DNA of 64,000 bases from Hyposmocoma kahamanoa (taxonomy: Eukaryota > Arthropoda > Insecta > Lepidoptera > Cosmopterigidae), in contig NW_020655740.1 of NCBI RefSeq assembly GCF_003589595.1, positions 804,730 to 868,729 of the forward strand, given 5' to 3'. Made by a program: the position numbers and the translations under genes. Shown here piece after piece: positions 11,801 through 22,199 of the stretch. Positions within the stretch are counted from its first letter, which is position 1. Each line of letters starts with the position of its first letter. The notes under the pieces are model-generated. The model did no database searches and was not told where the DNA came from. It worked only from the letters and a program-made list of their open reading frames with translations.

Positions 11801-12415
11801 AGAGGTCATTTCGTGATTTTTGTCTATCGAGGAAACTTTATTGTTTCATGTTTCTGATTAGAGTCTATGCTTGAATATATCGTGTAGTTACTCATATAAT
11901 ATTTTATTTTTAACTTTAAGGTGGATATACCCCTCTAAAATCAAATCGAAGATTAGGAATTTTTCCTCTGCTCCCTCTTAAGCAAAAAGCGATATGTTTA
12001 CAGATGGGAACATCAATAAAAACTATAGTTTGGAAGCACATATTGTTAAAGAAAGATATTACACATTATAATGGTTTTAAGCCTGTGGCTATAATGGAAA
12101 CATTTATAGAAAACGGAGATATTACAGATTATGGCTTACGGGTAAATAAATTAGGCTGGTTAATCTAAGAAATGCCTAACATGAAATTTGCAATCGACGA
12201 AATTCAAAGCGGTTTATTGTTAACGATCTGCTTTCCAATGAGAAAAAATGTGTGAAATTTACATTACGTAATGCAACCATCCAGCGGCATTATTGAACCG
12301 AGGTGCAGTTTTGTTTTCGGGTTTAACTCTAAATGATAAATTGCAATGGGGTCTACTAATAACTAAGCTGTTGAAACTACTCATTTCTGCAGCAAACATA
12401 TAAAAGATATAAAAA
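8880..12415. other. Anonymous AT-rich DNA
   Basis: No supported gene. Short frames at 9761-10024 and 11329-11652 (minus) lack splice or domain evidence. Locally CpG-rich sequence occurs near 9630-9660 and 10470-10550. Confidence 0.4.
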
Positions 12416-12417
12416 CT

Positions 12418-12606
12418 GCCTCTGTGGCCGAACGGTTCGATTCCCGGGCCGGGAGAAATATTTGTATGGCCTACAGTTATTTCTCTCGTGAGTTTGGGTG
12501 TAATTTGTGGTTGTCTGTGTGTGTGTCCATGGTACCCGCGAAACAGGGTTTCTCTAGTGCGGGGCTATGTTGAGTGTGTGCATTATTATTATTATTATAA
12601 AAAAAA
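12418..12606 (+). mobile_element. tRNA-derived SINE, family S1, copy B (head deleted)
   Basis: The body is nearly complete (TTTCTCTCGTGAGTTTGGG, GGTTGTCTGTGTGTGTGTCC, GGTTTCTCTAGTGCGGGG, an ATT-repeat tail). The tRNA head runs directly from the A box GGCCGAACGGTT into CGATTCCCGGGCC, so everything between the A and B boxes is missing. The join is at GGTT, present in both boxes, which suggests deletion between short repeats. Confidence 0.85.
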
Positions 12607-13399
12607 TCGAAAATCATCAAGTGTCGAAATCTTTAGTCATTTTTATGAAGAAGAATGACAGGCATAATATTAATATTATAAGGAACATAAATAACCTGGC
12701 CAATAAAACGTCGTAGAGGCTATGTATATGGTAAAAGCGCTGATAACCCTCAAAATTTAACATTCACGAAGATTAAAACTATTGCGAAGCAAAAACTTAT
12801 ACAATGTGTTACTACACAATTTTTGCGTATTTGGATATCAACAAGCCTTGGGAGTTGTGCATTTAGCTCTTTGCAGTATTTTCTATCTCGGATAATTTAA
12901 GTATTGTAAATTGTAAATGTGAGGAAATATCTATTTACAAATAGCAACATCTAGAGATTTTGCACTATTTTCATCTCTAATAAGGAGTGTTCGATAAAAT
13001 CGACAATGTCAAGTGTAATTCGCTTATATCCGTGAAATAAAGATAAATTGAATATGAATTTAACATGACATGAGAACACAAAGGTATAAATCTTATGGAA
13101 GTGGCAATCAATACTAAAATCATTGCTATGATAAAATTTTCCAAATGAGTTTTGCATTTCGCAATATTTGCGATTTCGTATTGTCACCCTTATGTAAACC
13201 AATGTCTTGTTTCAAGTTTAAATATTCAGATTGTTCTTTGACGCAGAACTATAAAAAGCCTGTTACTTATAATTATACAATATTTTCGATTATTCCAATT
13301 GTTTTTAATCACGTATTTACATTATGAGTAACAGTAAATGATATCCAATGATTCAACTTTTTCTGTTTTGAACCTGACTAAGAGTTGTATTACATTTTG

Positions 13400-13570
13400 T
13401 TTTGAAAACAATGTGGAAACTTACTCATTCTGATAATTTATTTTATTCGTGAGTTGTTAGGTTTTCGTAATTACGTGAAAACGCCTCAATCGACTGACCA
13501 TGGGACCTGTAGAGGCGGAAACGTTGAATTGTTTGAAAAAACAAATATAGGCGAGAAATTGTTTAATTTT
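13400..13570 (+). repeat. Diverged family F fold-back element fragment
   Basis: GTTAGGTTTTCGTAATTACG and TTGTTTGAAAAAACAAATAT-AGGCG correspond to the two ends of the fold-back elements at 20.33 and 21.64 kb. The middle is diverged and no target duplication is visible. Confidence 0.45.
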
Positions 13571-13644
13571 TCTGATTATCTAAAGTGATTTAAAAGAATA
13601 ATTTTTAATTAAATTTTTATTGAATTGATATTCAATTATTTTTT

Positions 13645-13830
13645 GTGAAATTACTCCACAGTTTGTTATAATTATTAATACAAAGATCGAACACTCAGAA
13701 AAAACATTCAGAAAAAATTCCTTGGATCCGGTCGGATTCAAACCGACGTCTTCTTGCATACCGTGCCAGACGCTATACCAACTAAGCCACGGAACGAACC
13801 AACGGACCTCACGAATTTTTCTATGTGCTG
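13645..13830 (-). mobile_element. tRNA-derived SINE, family S2, copy 1
   Basis: On the minus strand a tRNA-like head has an A box (TGGCTTAGTTGG, 13778-13789) and B box (GGTTTGAATCC, 13734-13744). The T arm is a perfect 5-bp stem (GTCGG/CCGAC) with a 7-nt loop, and the acceptor pairs at 5 of 7 positions. The anticodon arm is enlarged, so it is not a functional tRNA. The tail reads AAGGAATTTTTTCTGA, GTTCGATCTTTGTATTAAT and is shared with copies at 33.7, 49.1 and 58.8 kb. Confidence 0.8.
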
Positions 13831-13923
13831 GCGTCGTGTCTTTGTACTTGGTCTTTCAACGACGGATCGAAGGAATTTTTTCTGAGTGTTTTTTCTGAGT
13901 GTTCGATCTTTGTATTAATAATT
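13670..13923. repeat. Inverted repeat of the S2 tail (about 63-bp arms)
   Basis: The S2 tail at 13670-13733 is repeated in inverted orientation at 13861-13923 with only about three differences, enclosing the tRNA-like head and about 70 bp of its upstream sequence. The DNA could form a long hairpin with a 127-bp loop. Confidence 0.85.
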
Positions 13924-14322
13924 AGAATAATTTTTATTAATTTTCTTTATATAAGAACGATAAATGAATATGAACATATTTTGTATAGAAACCTTAAAAG
14001 CAAAATAATAATTAGTAAGGGGAATGAAATAAGAATTCAATAGTGCAAATTAATTTCTTTATTGCCTATTAGTATTATGAAATTTCATCGGCTGGCCGTC
14101 CAGAGCTGATCAAAGATCACATTGGAATTTCGCTACGTTTAAATTACAACGCCTATAAAGGAGTCGGTCCTGTACGGACCGATTATGTACGTAAGTAAAT
14201 TCTTTGACTTAGGTGCAAGCCAATTCTTTGCTTTGCACGTGAAATGTCGCCTGTAACTTGATTAAATCGTCCTGCCTGCCGTTTGCTGCAATATTTGCGT
14301 TAAATATGTTGAACATGAGTGA

Positions 14323-14526
14323 CATGTAGACCTCTTCCCTCTTCTCTCCACTCTTGGCGATCATGTGCCCGACTGAACCAGTCCCTACCTCCGTGTCGTC
14401 GGATGTCGTCTATCCAGCGCCGTGGTGGTCTGCCGCGCCCTCTGATATCCGCTCGGGGTCTTCATTCCAGTACTCGCCTTGTCCAAGGCCTCTCGTCCAT
14501 TCCCGCAATGTACCCCACTCATGCCC
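14323..14526 (-). pseudogene. Relic of LINE ORF2 C-terminal domain
   Basis: Minus-strand translation gives GYIAGMDERPWTRRVLE, then a stop where TGG has become TGA, then RGRGRPPRRWIDDIRRHGG and FSRAHDRQEWREEG. The order GH.A..D..W..R.LEW, GRP..RW.DDI, W...A..R..W is the typical C-terminal end of insect LINE ORF2 proteins. No upstream reverse transcriptase remains. The identification rests on motif order from family knowledge. Confidence 0.7.
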
Positions 14527-14559
14527 ACTTTCTTCACCACAATAACCATGACATCTTTA

Positions 14560-16960
14560 ACTTATCGTATCCAAACATTACTTAGTCACTTTGTCATTGC
14601 CGTGATTATGTTCTCATTCTTCTGTAGTTTCAAGAAGTCGTATCTCTGAGGTGTGTCACAAAATGTTTGTCAGTAGGTATTGTTTTCGCGTAACTAATGC
14701 CCTCTTCAAGCGATTAGATTATTTGGATTAGTAGTACCTACGATTAACTTCGCATTCCTGCTTCAAAACAATTATTAACACACATCCTTGGTAATCAGTT
14801 GGTAGGCGCTACATTACCAAAAACAACATAGTGAAATCTAATTATTGCTTCAAATGTGGTAAGTACAATATCCGATTAAAATTTTATAGAATTCTGTTTC
14901 ACAATTTTGACATACAATTTATAAACGAAGAGAACATCTCATCAACAATGTCTAGTACAAACATGCCAAAATTATAAAGCTGTTTTCCTAATTGATTCAT
15001 TACATTACACATATCAACATTGTGACAAATAATTATCTTTATATAATACATTAGATTGATCAAAGCAATCGAAATTATAAAATGAAAATCATTTAAAAAA
15101 ATGAATATCAAATTTTAATCAATCAATTATTGGCCTTGTTGATCTATTGTGTTTTGCACTCTTTTGATTAATCTTCTAATTCCCCTTTGATAATAATTTC
15201 TATCTTTACTGTCGTATGATCACCTCTTTGTCATGAAATGTCAATGAAACTTAAAACTTTGCCGCTTATTTTTAAAATGTATAAAATAAATTATTTTTTA
15301 AATGACCCTAGACAATAATACAACATTTGAAAATAAAGATGTTTTTGTTTCGTTAACTAATTGTTTAAAACATAACATGAATATGTTACGAAAATTTCAT
15401 TTAATGTGTTTTATTTATCGAATAATATTTAATCAAACACTTAAACTTATTTTAATGGGAATGATTTTGGTGTATCAGGCAAATTATTCATATTTTGACA
15501 CACGATGCCCCACCTTTTATGCCATTTGTGGTGGAGTACCCATAACCAGTCTGTATTGGTGTCCAACGCATCGGTTTTGAAGATCTTTAGTTTACTTGAA
15601 TTGAAAACCTAGTTAGAGACAATGCCACAGGTCTGATCAAGTCGTAACCCGCACATTGCTCGCACACATCTTTTCTGTGCTATTAAAATTAAATTTGCTA
15701 GTTCCTTGGGTCAACGGTCTAGTTCTTGGTCTATGATTACAAAAGACCATTCTGAGTCCTTCTCTGACGTCAGGCTGATTGTAGGGCGTTCAGGTTTTTC
15801 TGAACGACACTATCCTCTCTTCTTGTTTGTACGTGAAAAGTCCACGTTGTTCATTCGTCTAAATTTCACAAGTTTCGTACTTCCAGGTGACGAATGACAC
15901 GTGTTGTTACTCGTGTGTTTGTGTATGGGGTACCAAGTGCTTTGTACACATGGCAGTACGTACTTATTATTGTAATAACTTACACGAAGTATGTCAAGTC
16001 CGGAAGTCGCATTATGGCGACCGCTTCGTGACATTCGTGACTATTTTACTAAAACACCATGAAATAACTCACTTTACATAATAGGGACTTGCCTTCCATC
16101 ATCACTCGACCTCCATATTCTAACAATTTCGTTTTAACGCGAAGAAATGTGAGAGCTCTTCATGCATTGGCAACCGTATCTATTATAAGTTGATCTTTAC
16201 GTTAAAGTTGCGAAGTTTGTCGGTGAATCGTTTAAAGGGATCAGTAATAAGTGGTCATATGCGACTGACATCTTCTTTATTTCATTTATGTGCATAATTT
16301 ATTGGATAACAACACTGTCTCACTGTTAAGCCTTTGGTTGCACTGCCGGCTTTGAGTGTGCTTCACACAATAACGTTATATCGAGATTTCCTGTCTTTTG
16401 AGACAACAATAACTAAGCCCTCGTTTCTCACGAGTTTAAAATTTTACCATTTCTTACAATGTTATTTGTTTTAGCTGAACATAGCTACTTACCGCCACTT
16501 TTCATCGGTATTTGCCATAAAATGTTACTTTCTAAGCCAATTGTTGCAAAATCAAAGCAAATACTTCAGTGATGAAAAGGCTCAAAAGCCAAACTACAGA
16601 GTTTGTAAAGCAAGTATTTGTAAACGTTTTGGTTCATATCCTTTTTGATTTTGGTAGCCATTTATACGTAAAAGTGTCATTTTTTGGGAAGGATATTTCT
16701 TCGATTAAACAGATGGGACAGCTTCAAAATTTAACTCAACTACATCAATAGCTCATTTGTGATATGAGTAGCTTTTATGCTTTCTTCCCCGGAAATATCG
16801 GAATATTTAAGAAAGTATTTATAACTTTAACTTGAAACAAAGCAATATATAACGCCTTAAGTGCCAACTTTCCAACACAGACAAATGCACCGAAAAAGGC
16901 GTCGATCAACTCAGACCAGCTGTCATAATTAGCAGCAGTCAAGCCGGTCGGTCTTCTTCC
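14560..16960. other. Anonymous AT-rich DNA
   Basis: No supported gene. Open frames of 60-92 codons at 15302-15580, 15706-15897 and 15887-16081 have no splice or domain support. Confidence 0.4.
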
Positions 16961-16964
16961 TCAG

Positions 16965-17063
16965 ACACTGTCGGGCTTAGTGATGTAATCACGCCGATCG
17001 ATCGATATATTTGAAGGTGTTTCAAGGTCACATTTGATGTTCGACACGTGTAGTCGAACGAAG
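16965..17063 (+). other. Possible non-coding exon (strong splice-site pair)
   Basis: A pyrimidine-rich acceptor (GTCTTCTTCCTCAG) and a consensus donor (GAAG|GTAAGT) bound 99 nt. All three forward frames contain stops, so any exon would be untranslated or belong to a non-coding RNA. This may be chance. Confidence 0.2.
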
Positions 17064-17544
17064 GTAAGTCTGTAAATCTGAAGGTAAACTTTTTACATGG
17101 AAAAATCAAAACGAAAGCACGTCTCTTAAAGATCGATTTTTATTGCGAGTTACTTTGCATAGAGGAAAAGCGTATAGGCCAATTTGTTTTTATATTTCAA
17201 TTAACAAATCTGCTAGTAGAGTAATTGAAACTCTTGATGATCATGATCTTCGTCTGAAATGCTTTTTATAGTCTAGATGCTGATTATCTTATTAATTTTC
17301 TGCTCGTTGCATAACGAAGTGCAGCAATGTCAATATGAATGCAAAGCATTTCCCGGTATTCTAACGATTTGAATTAATTACCTTGCTACTACCGCACCAC
17401 GAATAGTCATTCGCGGTACTTTGTCTTATGAATGACTTGTTAAAATTGTGTGCACGCGTTCGCCATGCGCTTTGATTTCATGATTTGTAACTGGAAAAGT
17501 GCTACACGTGTCAATAACTACACGTATTATTCTGTCAAAGTGGA

Positions 17545-17820
17545 GCTTATGAACACCATAAAGTGCAGGAACATGTCGTTGTTCGGCCACGTAATGAGGA
17601 ATAATAAGGATAAATTAGTCCATCTTATCATCCAGTGCTAAATCGCGTGAAGTGTCAGTAGAAGATGGTAAAGTCAGGATTGCCTTGCTGATGTTTTCCA
17701 AGCTCCGGAGAGGAACCTCAAGAAGAAGTTTCTGTTACTTCAAAGGGCTGTTCTCCTCGGGAGATTACGGTACCTATACTCTACTCTTAAGAGAGGTCGA
17801 GGAATCAAAAAGTATTAGTG
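17545..17820 (+). pseudogene. Decayed LINE ORF2 C-terminal fragment
   Basis: The frame at 17530-17640 contains CRNMSLFGHVMRNNKDKLVH, which fits the '..FGHV.R......L..LI..' signature near the C-terminus of insect LINE ORF2. Further downstream a shifted frame reads ADVFQAPERNLKKKF and QRAVLL, fitting the 'A..R..W' tail. Stops and frame changes show it is dead. Confidence 0.5.
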
Positions 17821-18179
17821 TATAGTAATTTACGTAGGTAAGCCGATAAAGAAATGCGGCAATGCGAAACTTCTACGAGTATATCAGCTACTAACTGAGA
17901 GAATGAATTTATTTGGCATACTGATGCGTTTTGTTATAATACGGAGCAACTACGCCACCAGCACGCACATACACATAATGTCGACGGTGAATATTTATTG
18001 GTTTATTTGTTAACAATAAATCTGTACAGCATTAAAGCTGTATGTGCCGTGCAAGGCATCGTAGACAGTGTGTAATGCCTTATTTGAAGGTATACTCAGG
18101 ACCGGCTCTACCATTGGACGAATGGACGAATGAAGCGGCCTCAGGGGGCACTTTGGTGGTAAAGTAAAATAAATAATAG

Positions 18180-18275
18180 TCAGCTTATATATAGTCCCAC
18201 TACTGGGCATTCGCCTCCTCTCACAATGACAAGACTTGGGCTGTAGATGTCGGATTGGGAACTTCAGACACATCA
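18180..18275 (+). repeat. Repeat fragment of the CCACTGCTGGGCA type
   Basis: CCCACTACTGGGCATTCGCC with CCTCTCACAATGACAAGAC and TTGGGCTGTAG matches a very common lepidopteran repeat with CCACTGCTGGGCACAGGCC. Related pieces lie at 19.15 kb and 33.53 kb. Confidence 0.55.
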
Positions 18276-18309
18276 TTATATTGTTTTGCAGATATGTGCA
18301 GGTTTCAAA

Positions 18310-18450
18310 CGGGGTTTTCCCACATGGTAAATTTCAAACTAAATTTCGTACATAAATTACGAAAACTCAGAGGTGCAAGCCCGGTTTTGAACCCACTATC
18401 CTCTGCTTGAGAGGCGGTAAGTCTAACGACGGCGTCCACGGCGATATAGA
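18310..18450 (-). mobile_element. tRNA-derived SINE with TTCGTAATTTATGTACG body
   Basis: Minus-strand reading gives a tRNA-like head ending GTGGGTTCAAAACC (B box), then GGGCTTGCACCTCTGAG, TTTTCGTAATTTATGTACG and AAATTTACCATGTGG, a body typical of an abundant lepidopteran SINE type. Confidence 0.65.
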
Positions 18451-18769
18451 TCAATAAAGGCAAAAAATAATAATTTTCTCTTTTTTTCGACGTTCTGTTC
18501 ACGAGAGTGGGGCTAGTGTGTCGATGACCTCAGCATACTGAAACGACAGGATCTTTTTACATATTTTTAAGTTTTATTGAATAGGAATTCATAGGCGTGT
18601 CAATTGTCAACTACTTGTGACTTTCTGATGTGTTAGAAGCGTTTACTTAATAATAACGGCGTGGCAGACAACTACGCCACTTACCAGTTCTCAAAGTAAG
18701 GAATTCCCTTTACATTGAGTACGAAAGCAACTGATTCGGGGTACTCAGGATACCGACACCAGAACCAAT

Positions 18770-18880
18770 TTAGAATTGTTCATTAGTTCCTTTTCGAAAT
18801 CGATAGAACACGGGACCTCTTCATCAAACGCCTACAGTTCACCATTGGGCCACCGGACGTCGTCGTCATTGTGAGGCGGG
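18770..18880 (-). mobile_element. tRNA-derived SINE relic
   Basis: The minus strand reads GTCCGGTGGCCCAATGGTGA (A-box part), then GGCGTTTGATGAAGAGGTCC and CGTGTTCTATCGATTTC (decayed B box). The same GCGYYTGATGAAGAGGT segment occurs in the copy at 38.7 kb. Confidence 0.5.
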
Positions 18881-19075
18881 CAGTGCCAACGAGCATGGAC
18901 GTTTTCTGATTTGAGATGTTGTCGAAATCTTTTAAGTTCTATGTTTTCACATATGACTGGTTTAATGTTATTATAGATATTATAGACCCTTAGTTCGGTC
19001 TCGTTCCTTAAACTAGCCTCGGGGCGCCACTGGGTAAGCTTGACATATTTATAATAATATTTTTTTTTGTTTCAG

Positions 19076-19096
19076 ATGCCTGTGACAACAGTGCCA
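19076..19096 (+). other. Candidate 21-nt micro-exon
   Basis: A strong acceptor (TTTTTTTTTGTTTCAG) and a consensus donor (GTGAGT) enclose 21 nt that read MPVTTVP in one frame. Intron–micro-exon–intron is one reading; chance in T-rich DNA is the other. The sequence just downstream (19140-19220) is an interspersed repeat. Confidence 0.2.
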
Positions 19097-19139
19097 GTGA
19101 GTATTGTTGCTCCTTTATGAATTTTATAACATATTTTTG

Positions 19140-19225
19140 GTCCTCGTCACCCGTTAAACGCTCCGCTACTGGGTATTCGTTTTCCTTCCCGGAGTTTAGG
19201 CCGCAGTCCATCATGCTGACCCTAC
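19140..19225 (+). repeat. Repeat fragment of the CCACTGCTGGGCA type
   Basis: CTCCGCTACTGGGTATTCG, TTTCCTTCCCGGAGTTTAGG and CCGCAGTCCATCATGCTGAC are in the order of the common lepidopteran repeat also present at 18.2 kb. Confidence 0.5.
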
Positions 19226-19849
19226 GTTATAATAATAATAATCATTTAATAATCAATATTACTGCTACGCATAAAAATATTAAACTCATAGATTCATGCC
19301 GCTACAGGGTGTCCGACATAGACCTCTTAATTAAGAAGTAACCGCTCTTCCACTGGCCTAGCACCGGTCTTTACATCTTTTATTCATATTTTTGGTAATA
19401 CAACGGAATTGGCGAATTAACGGTAAAATACTTTTATACTAGAGCGATGTACCCATCAAACAGTTTTAAATTTGTAAAGTTCGATGATCTCATAAATCAA
19501 TGGCGTTGAAATGGGTTTTTGAACGTTCAACTGAATCGGAAATGTTAAGCAGTCAAATTTAATGCGACACACCTCTACTGAGTGTTGTTGCGGCATAAAC
19601 ATGTGTATGACGATTTATTGCGAACATGTTCCACAAAGCATGTTTCGTCGTCCACATCCATCAATAGGTATTTTAGTTACGTGGGTCAAATAGGCGACTC
19701 AAGTGCCTTCTCGTAATATCATCTCAGTTTCAGTGACACTTGCAAATAATAGGTGTAAGTCGAAATAAGTGACAGTTCGCGAATGAAACTGTGCAAATAA
19801 CAAATATTAAATGTCAACAATCGGTTTCGACTGTGTAACACACCTACGA

Positions 19850-19980
19850 ACACGCGTTGCCCAAGTGCGAACGGTAGACGATTCTCACGGGGACGCCGCG
19901 TCGGGCGGTGGACGGCGCGACGCGAGTTTGATGTGTGGGCGCACGGAATTATTTTGTTTTTTCTAGTTAGCAATCGTTGA
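19850..19980. promoter_or_regulatory. CpG-rich island, possible promoter or 5' UTR
   Basis: A stretch dense in CG dinucleotides (for example GGGGACGCCGCGTCGGGCGG) stands out in AT-rich DNA. It is followed on the plus strand by a 204-codon open frame with no methionine start of its own and no recognised domain. Such an island could mark a promoter or untranslated first exon, but no TATA box, initiator or donor is decisive. Confidence 0.25.
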
Positions 19981-20330
19981 GTGTACTTGGTGCCAGTTTT
20001 TACGCAGCCGAGTGTTTCTGAAGCACCGTCTCGTCGAAAGGGAAAGCGTAATGGTACTACTGCTGTTAGCAAAAGCTGTTACAAAACAAAGTCTTACACA
20101 ATTTCTATTCAAATTAATATGTCGTGTGGAAACGCAAAACGCATACGAGTTTCTATGATATTCTCTGTTTTAACGTTGAAATTACCTTGGTTAATTACTG
20201 CTCTGTGTACTTTGTTCACACGAGACACCCTTCTGTCGCGATGGCCAACTGATGTCGTAGTTAGGACAATTTTTACATGTGTATGTAAGGAGGTGTTTGT
20301 AATTGAGAATAGTGTAAATGAATACAACTA

Positions 20331-20526
20331 TCGAGTTTTTAGGTTTTCGCGATTGTTACACGCAGGAAATGAAACTATTTTTCCGGATTTAAATCGCAAG
20401 TATTTATTTTTTTCATACAAACCGACGTTTCGGGCCCTTTACAGGTCCATTGTCACGGTTGACCAGGTTGGTTTGTCTGAAAAAACAAATATACGCGGTA
20501 AATCCGGAACTATAGTTTCATTTCCT
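20331..20526 (+). mobile_element. Family F fold-back element, copy 1
   Basis: The 196-bp unit starts TCGAGTTTTTAGGTTTTCGC and ends TTTCATTTCCT. Most of it is two complementary arms, 20365-20423 and 20470-20525 (GGAAATGAAACTAT...ACAAACC and its complement), around a 46-bp centre with GGGCCCTTTACAGGTCC. Flanks are a 13-bp direct repeat, ATGARTACAACTA (20318-20330 and 20527-20539, one mismatch). It encodes nothing. Confidence 0.75.
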
Positions 20527-21399
20527 ATGAGTACAACTACTTCAGCAATGTTGGGCCATTGCGCAACAGACGCACTACGCGTAACAACAGCATGAAAGCA
20601 CTACATGAATGACCGCTGTTAGGACGGCCATCATTAACGCGGAGTGTGCTAAGTCGATCAGAAAATGCTTCATGTCCAATAAGTGCGAAACGCACATTGA
20701 CTATTCTGTGTTGTTAAGTGTGGTGACTCCTTTAAAGAACTGCTTAGTTTGTACCGGAAAAGAAAATTAAATTCTACATTACCTACACAATTATGGTTTC
20801 AAAGTCCACGTTAAATTCTAAATAAAATAACTACCCGTAGACGTATCGATAAATTTATGTGCAAAAATATATTTGGTTATTCAATTGTTAATTTCAACGC
20901 CCTAAGTGCCAACTAGTTGAAAACTCACAAGGGTTGGTTGTTATGCTTTGCCATTTATGTTACGTAGAAACAAGCGGTGGTCTGGATCAGCAGGGTTTGA
21001 AGGTTATCATCTGATACCGGAAGGGACGGAAGGAAGTAGTACACATACAGCAAGAGGTATATAATTTACTTTTAAGTGTGTTTAGCTCTTAAAGGTTAGG
21101 TGAATATACTTTGTCTAATCCGATCTGCGGTTATGATATAGTGACAAAAACACAATTAAAATATTTTTGTATTCTGCTTTACATCTACAATTATCTTTCT
21201 GGGTGGCTGGCTCAACTAGGCGGTTCGTTAATAGATTTTTATGCGATGCATTATCTAAAAAACGCTCCGGGGTAGCAGCATCTGGCGATGGCATATACTT
21301 TTATTAGTTTATTCATGCATCATCACAGTCCAGAGTGCTTGAAGGCCGCCACCCTCGACGCTAGAAATCAGAAATCAGAAACATTTGTAACTTTTTCTA

Positions 21400-21565
21400 A
21401 AATAAACTGACCCCAAAAGTTCGTGGAATTACATCTATTTGCCACGTTTTATTGAAATCGGCTAACGGAAAGTGGGTGTAATCCAATAAATCGGATTCAT
21501 CCTCTAGTTTGCCACCCTTAGAGGTGATTTTTTTTTATTTGAATGGGGCGACTGAGGCAAGAAGA
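21400..21565 (+). repeat. Family P repeat copy
   Basis: Carries TTCGTGGAATTACATCTATT, TTTATTGAAATCGGCTAACG, CGGATTCATCCTCTAGTTTG and TTAGAGGTGA, in the same order as the copy at 54.88 kb. Confidence 0.65.
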
Positions 21566-21643
21566 GAAGAGAAGAAGAGAAGAGAATCGACGAAATCGGT
21601 ACACAATTGTCGGAATATTCGCTCAATATATATACCTACATAT

Positions 21644-22130
21644 CGAGTTCTTAGGTTTTCGCGATTGTTACACATANNNNNNNNNNNNNNNNNNNNNNNN
21701 NNNNNNNNNNNNNNNNNNNNNNNNNNNNNNNNNNNNNNNNNNNNNNNNNNNNNNNNNNNNNNNNNNNNNNNNNNNNNNNNNNNNNNNNNNNNNNNNNNNN
21801 NNNNNNNNNNNNNNNNNNNNNNNNNNNNNNNNNNNNNNNNNNNNNNNNNNNNNNNNNNNNNNNNNNNNNNNNNNNNNNNNNNNNNNNNNNNNNNNNNNNN
21901 NNNNNNNNNNNNNNNNNNNNNNNNNNNNNNNNNNNNNNNNNNNNNNNNNNNNNNNNNNNNNNNNNNNNNNNNNNNNNNNNNNNNNNNNNNNNNNNNNNNN
22001 NNNNNNNNNNNNNNNNNNNNNNNNNNNNNNNNNNNNNNNNNNNNNNNNNNNNNNNNNNNNNNNNNNNNNNNNNNNNGTTTGAAAAAACAAATATACGCGA
22101 TTTAAATCCGGAAAAATAGTTTCATTTCCT
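21644..22130 (+). mobile_element. Family F fold-back element, copy 2 (contains assembly gap)
   Basis: The left end CGAGTTCTTAGGTTTTCGCG (from 21644) and right end TTTGAAAAAACAAATATACG ... TTTCATTTCCT (to 22130) are those of the element at 20.33 kb. A perfect 16-bp direct repeat, ATATATACCTACATAT, flanks it (21628-21643 and 22131-22146). By comparison with copy 1 only about 110 bp should be missing inside. Confidence 0.75.
21677..22076. other. Assembly gap, exactly 400 N
   Basis: Four hundred consecutive N. The round number suggests an estimated or default size. The gap lies where the first arm and centre of the fold-back element should be. Confidence 0.98.
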
Positions 22131-22149
22131 ATATATACCTACATATTAA

Positions 22150-22195
22150 AAAAACAGTCGAATTGAACTAGACATCCTCCTTTTTTAAGTCAGTT
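22150..22195 (-). repeat. Short family P fragment
   Basis: ACAGTCGAATT followed by ACATCCTCCTTTTTTAAGTC matches the CAGTCGAATTAAGAACCTCC/TCCTTT end of the copy at 55.1 kb. Confidence 0.5.
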
Positions 22196-22199
22196 CAAA

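Noticed and set aside
19981..20595. 204-codon plus-strand open frame
   Set aside because: It starts at GTG, runs through the non-coding fold-back element 20331-20526, and has no recognised domain.
21509..22105. Open frames of 140-198 codons across the gap
   Set aside because: They are open only because the N run contains no stop codons.
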